Of a stretch of 33,721 nucleotides of DNA, positions 31,113-33,721 are shown piece after piece; within the stretch, counting starts at the first letter, position 1, and every line of letters starts with the position of its first letter. The position numbers were made by a program, and so were the translations under genes. Source of the stretch: an uncultured Clostridia bacterium (lineage in GTDB: Bacteria; Bacillota; Clostridia; TANB77; CAG-508). Below the pieces are notes generated by a model that saw only the letters and a list, made by a program, of their open reading frames with translations, did not search any database and was not told the origin of the DNA. The stretch spans positions 1-33,721 of the forward strand of contig CALXLP010000015.1 of NCBI GenBank assembly GCA_944389225.1, given 5' to 3'.

Positions 31113-31167
31113 TAGTTTATCCTCCTATTTTTTAGAATAGTATTAAACTCTATACTTTATTTTCTTC

Positions 31168-31812
31168 TTATCTTTTGCTTAAAAAATCATTTATATTTTC
31201 TTTTATTTTATTTAATTCATGTCCAGTTGCTAAACAAGTATTCCATCCTCTTTTTTGTGCTACTTCTATATTTTCTTTACTATCATCAATAAATAAGATA
31301 TTTTTAGGCTCTATCTTACAATCATTTTCTACTATTTCATAAATTTTCTCTCTAGGTTTTCTACAATTTAATTCAAATGAAAGCCATACATAATCAAATT
31401 GTTTTAAGTTTACTTGTTTATCTAATCTTTGTTTATCTAAGGAACCTAGATTAGATAAAATTCCAATCTTACATTTATCTTTTAAACTGTGTGCATATTT
31501 TACGACATCTTTGTAATATTCAATCTTATCAAATTCTTTTATGTAATAATCATAAAACTCTTCTGTGGTACATTTTAAATTAAATTCATGTTTTATTTTT
31601 TGAAACCATTTATCATTTTCTAAATAGATATGATAAGTTATATCTTCTACTGATTGTGCATGGTATCTTTCTACAATTGTATTTTCATCTTCTTCATTAT
31701 TAAAATGTTTTATAAGGTTTATGATAGCTCTATCTATTGAATATTCTCCTTCTTTATGACTTTCTATGACGCCACCCCAATCAAATATAATAATTTTATT
31801 TTGATTTTTCAT
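31168..31812 (-). CDS. HAD superfamily hydrolase (subfamily IA)
   Basis: A 214-residue protein with motif I IIIFDWGGVIES (Asp nucleophile and the G-G-V variant of motif I, as in HAD-IA family members), motif II GILSNLGSLDKQR, motif III Lys near CRKPREKIYEI and motif IV NILFIDDSKENIEVAQKRGW. The second motif I Asp is Gly here (DWGGV), which occurs in haloacid-dehalogenase-like or phosphatase groups. The ribosome-binding site is weak. The substrate is unknown. Confidence 0.85.
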   Translation of the reverse strand: MKNQNKIIIFDWGGVIESHKEGEYSIDRAIINLIKHFNNEEDENTIVERYHAQSVEDITYHIYLENDKWFQKIKHEFNLKCTTEEFYDYYIKEFDKIEYYKDVVKYAHSLKDKCKIGILSNLGSLDKQRLDKQVNLKQFDYVWLSFELNCRKPREKIYEIVENDCKIEPKNILFIDDSKENIEVAQKRGWNTCLATGHELNKIKENINDFLSKR

Positions 31813-31836
31813 CTTTTCTATAATACTCCATTCTAT

Positions 31837-32421
31837 TTACTTGTTTTGAAACTTTTGTATTTTCATATATATATCATACCAACTAAATACCCTTGTCATA
31901 TTGTCTAATTTCATATCTCTGTTATATCTACAATCATAACAAAATACATGTGTATGATTGACAAATGTTGGTATGGTCTCTGGACTATCTTCTATCATGA
32001 TATCAATTCTTAAAGAATCAATTTGTTTTGTTTTATCTGGTGAAAAATATAATTCATCATATAAGATACTATTTTCTTTTAACCATTTTCTAGCAATTTT
32101 TCTTGTTTTTTCTCCCTCTTCTGTATTTTTTGTTGTATTATGCCTTGAAGTAATAATATATATATGATTTCCTTCTTCCTTTAATTTTTTTATTACTTCA
32201 CTTGCATATCTTCTTGCTGGTTCATTTTCTATATAGTTCCAAAAATATTCTTTCCTATAATCATCTAAAATTTCCTTTGTCCAATTAAATTTACGATATT
32301 CATAACTATATGGATCTTCAAAACCTTCTAGTTTATTTTCAAATACATATTTTGTAGTTGTATCCATAATATATTCATCATCATTTGTTAATACTCCATC
32401 TATATCTATTCCTATATTCAT
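31837..32421 (-). CDS. HAD-type 5'(3')-nucleotidase-like protein
   Basis: A 194-residue protein with motif I MNIGIDIDGVLTNDDEY, motif II YIITSRHNTT, and motif III/IV RIDIMIEDSPETIPTF. The layout matches the NT5C-like nucleotidase family of Firmicutes, which dephosphorylates nucleotides in the cytosol. GGAGG lies 5 nt before ATG. It is the first of three HAD genes in a row (31837, 31168, 29988). Confidence 0.85.
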   Translation of the reverse strand: MNIGIDIDGVLTNDDEYIMDTTTKYVFENKLEGFEDPYSYEYRKFNWTKEILDDYRKEYFWNYIENEPARRYASEVIKKLKEEGNHIYIITSRHNTTKNTEEGEKTRKIARKWLKENSILYDELYFSPDKTKQIDSLRIDIMIEDSPETIPTFVNHTHVFCYDCRYNRDMKLDNMTRVFSWYDIYMKIQKFQNK

Positions 32422-32504
32422 ATTTTCCTCCTACACATTTTCATTACCTTCGTCATAATATCATAAATATTTTAAAAAATAAAGATGATATTGTTTTATA
32501 TATA

Positions 32505-32544
32505 AAAAGAAAAGGAAAACTGTTTAGGAGTCTCCTTTTCTTTT
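32505..32544 (-). terminator. Terminator of the YccF gene
   Basis: A 12-bp perfect stem (AAAAGAAAAGGA at 32505-32516, TCCTTTTCTTTT at 32533-32544) is followed on the minus strand by T-rich sequence (TTTTTATATA). It lies about 25 nt after the YccF stop. Confidence 0.75.
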
Positions 32545-32567
32545 AAAAAGCTTTAATTTATAAACAT

Positions 32568-32927
32568 TTAAATGATTCTTGCTCCAAAAGGTGCTAAAGC
32601 AAGTTTTGCAATCTTAAAGAACTGTAATCCAAATGGTATTCCAACAATCGTAATGCACCAAATACAACCAAATATGAAGTTCTCAATTGCCATTGGAATA
32701 CCAAAGAAGATAATCCATATTATATTTGCCAATAATGATGGTACTCCTCCTCCATACTCGATTTCTTTTCCAAATGGTGCAAATGACATTGATGCAAATT
32801 TAAAACATTGCAATCCATATGATATTCCCACAATAGTTATACACCAAATGATTCCTGATAATATCCAAGAAAGCCCACTAAAAAGTCCTCCAAAAATAAA
32901 CCACAATATATTTCCTATTAAACTCAT
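32568..32927 (-). CDS. YccF-family membrane protein
   Basis: A 119-residue protein made of two similar halves, each with a hydrophobic segment and the motif GIIWCITIVGISYGLQCFKF or GCIWCITIVGIPFGLQFFKI, then APFG. This is the tandem YccF (DUF307) domain, an inner-membrane protein of unknown function. ATG at 32927 is used because AAGGAG is 8 nt upstream; a TTG two codons earlier is too close to the site. It sits alone next to the VanZ-like gene. Confidence 0.9.
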   Translation of the reverse strand: MSLIGNILWFIFGGLFSGLSWILSGIIWCITIVGISYGLQCFKFASMSFAPFGKEIEYGGGVPSLLANIIWIIFFGIPMAIENFIFGCIWCITIVGIPFGLQFFKIAKLALAPFGARII

Positions 32928-32961
32928 ATTCAACGCTCCTTATTTATAAACATCAATTATA

Positions 32962-33495
32962 TTATCTTTCTATCAATTTGTTCCAAAATGTTGTTTTTTT
33001 CAAAAAACTATTCAGCAATTTGAATACTATAAAACCTATCATTCCTCCCAGAAGATTTGTCATAATATCATCAATATCAGACGATCTACCTATAAAATAT
33101 TGAAAAATTTCAACACCAAATGTCAGTGCAAATGTAACTAATATCGTTTTATATGCTTTCCTATTACTTTTAAATACTACTGGAAGAAAAAATCCTAATG
33201 GAATAAAAAGTATAATATTGGGTATTTTTTCTATCAAAAATTGTTCCATTCCAATCTCTTGCATATTAAATGGTATTACATTTAAGACATGTGTTTCTGG
33301 TTCAAATGTAATTGGTGTAAATAAAATTGTTGCAAATATGATAAGAAAAACAGAAGCTCCTAATCCTATATAGCTTATTTGTCTTATTGCACTAATTCCT
33401 TTCTTTTTTAATTTAAATAAAATTGGTAAATATAAAATACTAATGATAATAATAAAGATGATTCCTAATCTAAAATAAGCTTCAATTCTATGCAA
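32962..33495 (-). CDS. VanZ-like family membrane protein
   Basis: A 177-residue protein with four to five TM helices. The VanZ hallmarks are NIILFIPLGFFLPVV, GVEIFQYFIGRSSDIDDI and TNLLGGMIGFIVFKL. VanZ itself confers low-level teicoplanin resistance, but most VanZ-like proteins have no known role in resistance. TTG at 33495 is the better start: GGAGG is 8 nt upstream, whereas GTG at 33504 overlaps the ribosome-binding site. No van genes are nearby, so a resistance role is not implied. Confidence 0.88.
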   Translation of the reverse strand: MHRIEAYFRLGIIFIIIISILYLPILFKLKKKGISAIRQISYIGLGASVFLIIFATILFTPITFEPETHVLNVIPFNMQEIGMEQFLIEKIPNIILFIPLGFFLPVVFKSNRKAYKTILVTFALTFGVEIFQYFIGRSSDIDDIMTNLLGGMIGFIVFKLLNSFLKKTTFWNKLIER

Positions 33496-33646
33496 TTTAA
33501 ACACCTCCCGGTTTTTATTACATTTTTATGATATCATAATAAATTTTAAAATAGCATTTTTTAAGAAAAGCTTAATGCAAAATTAAAATAATATTAATAT
33601 TTTTTCTTTTTTATCTTTTATTTCATACAGTTTCTTACATACTTTA

Positions 33647-33671
33647 AAATCCCTCTTTAAAAGAGGGATTT
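33647..33671. terminator. Bidirectional terminator near the right edge
   Basis: A perfect 11-bp stem (AAATCCCTCTT at 33647-33657, AAGAGGGATTT at 33661-33671) with a 3-nt loop has T-rich sequence on both sides. It probably ends a minus-strand gene that lies beyond the window. 33505-33646 holds no gene that I can see. Confidence 0.8.
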
Positions 33672-33721
33672 CTATTTTATATATATTTATTTATATTTCG
33701 TTAAATACAAATACATTTGGA

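Noticed and set aside
32572..32949. Plus-strand frame opposite the YccF gene
   Set aside because: No ribosome-binding site, and the minus-strand frame is a clear tandem YccF protein.
32962..33495. Glycopeptide resistance locus because of the VanZ-like gene
   Set aside because: No vanA/H/X or regulators are present, and VanZ-like proteins are widespread without resistance.

Overview
The window is AT-rich DNA (roughly 25-30 % GC by eye) from a Bacillota-type bacterium, most like an uncultured gut Clostridia or related low-GC Firmicute. The reasons are strong GGAGG ribosome-binding sites, frequent TTG starts, the standard code (TGA is a stop), and families such as DUF1540, DUF2207, SmpB, class II aldolase and a VanZ-like protein. 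Nearly all genes are on the minus strand. The plus-strand genes are the tyrosine recombinase, a 43-aa basic peptide, two small secreted or membrane proteins, and smpB. No rRNA, tRNA or CRISPR array is visible.

Region 1 (about 1-9.0 kb) is accessory. It holds a HEPN-like protein that has apparently lost its start codon, a Fic protein with an inhibitory helix and a promoter full of inverted repeats, and a small operon with a HExxH metallopeptidase-like protein and an immunity-like protein. Next is a four-gene coupled operon of proteins with no function I can name (8365 down to 4362): a 547-residue soluble protein, a 152-residue protein, a glycine-zipper membrane/coiled-coil protein and a 449-residue membrane protein. 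This operon has its own promoter and terminator and is the best candidate for an undescribed system. A 164-residue orphan with richer base composition closes the region.

Region 2 (9.1-16.3 kb) is housekeeping: a class A penicillin-binding protein with an Asn/Thr/Ser-rich tail, a XerC/D-type recombinase, NAD(P)H-hydrate dehydratase with a small membrane protein, a zinc-ribbon/DUF2085 pair, a 43-aa basic peptide missed by length-limited gene calling, and the TsaC/Sua5 tRNA-modification enzyme.

Region 3 (16.3-22.5 kb) holds two DUF2207 membrane proteins that enclose two short signal-peptide/TM proteins and smpB. Both DUF2207 genes carry an unusually GC-rich patch built of 7-nt units at the 3' end. 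In the second gene the patch seems to have pushed the poly-glycine tail out of frame, so the reading frame runs into the terminator it shares with smpB.

Region 4 (22.6-33.7 kb) has class II fructose-bisphosphate aldolase, a DUF1540 peptide, and then a minus-strand array of small catalytic genes: four HAD-type proteins, a peroxiredoxin, two GNAT-like proteins, a PHP phosphoesterase, an ATP-grasp protein, a 2-hydroxyacid dehydrogenase and a 2H phosphoesterase. It ends with YccF and VanZ-like membrane proteins. The array shows deletion and shuffling: two truncated N-terminal stubs with intact ribosome-binding sites, and an ATP-grasp gene fused in frame to the end of a histidine-phosphatase gene.
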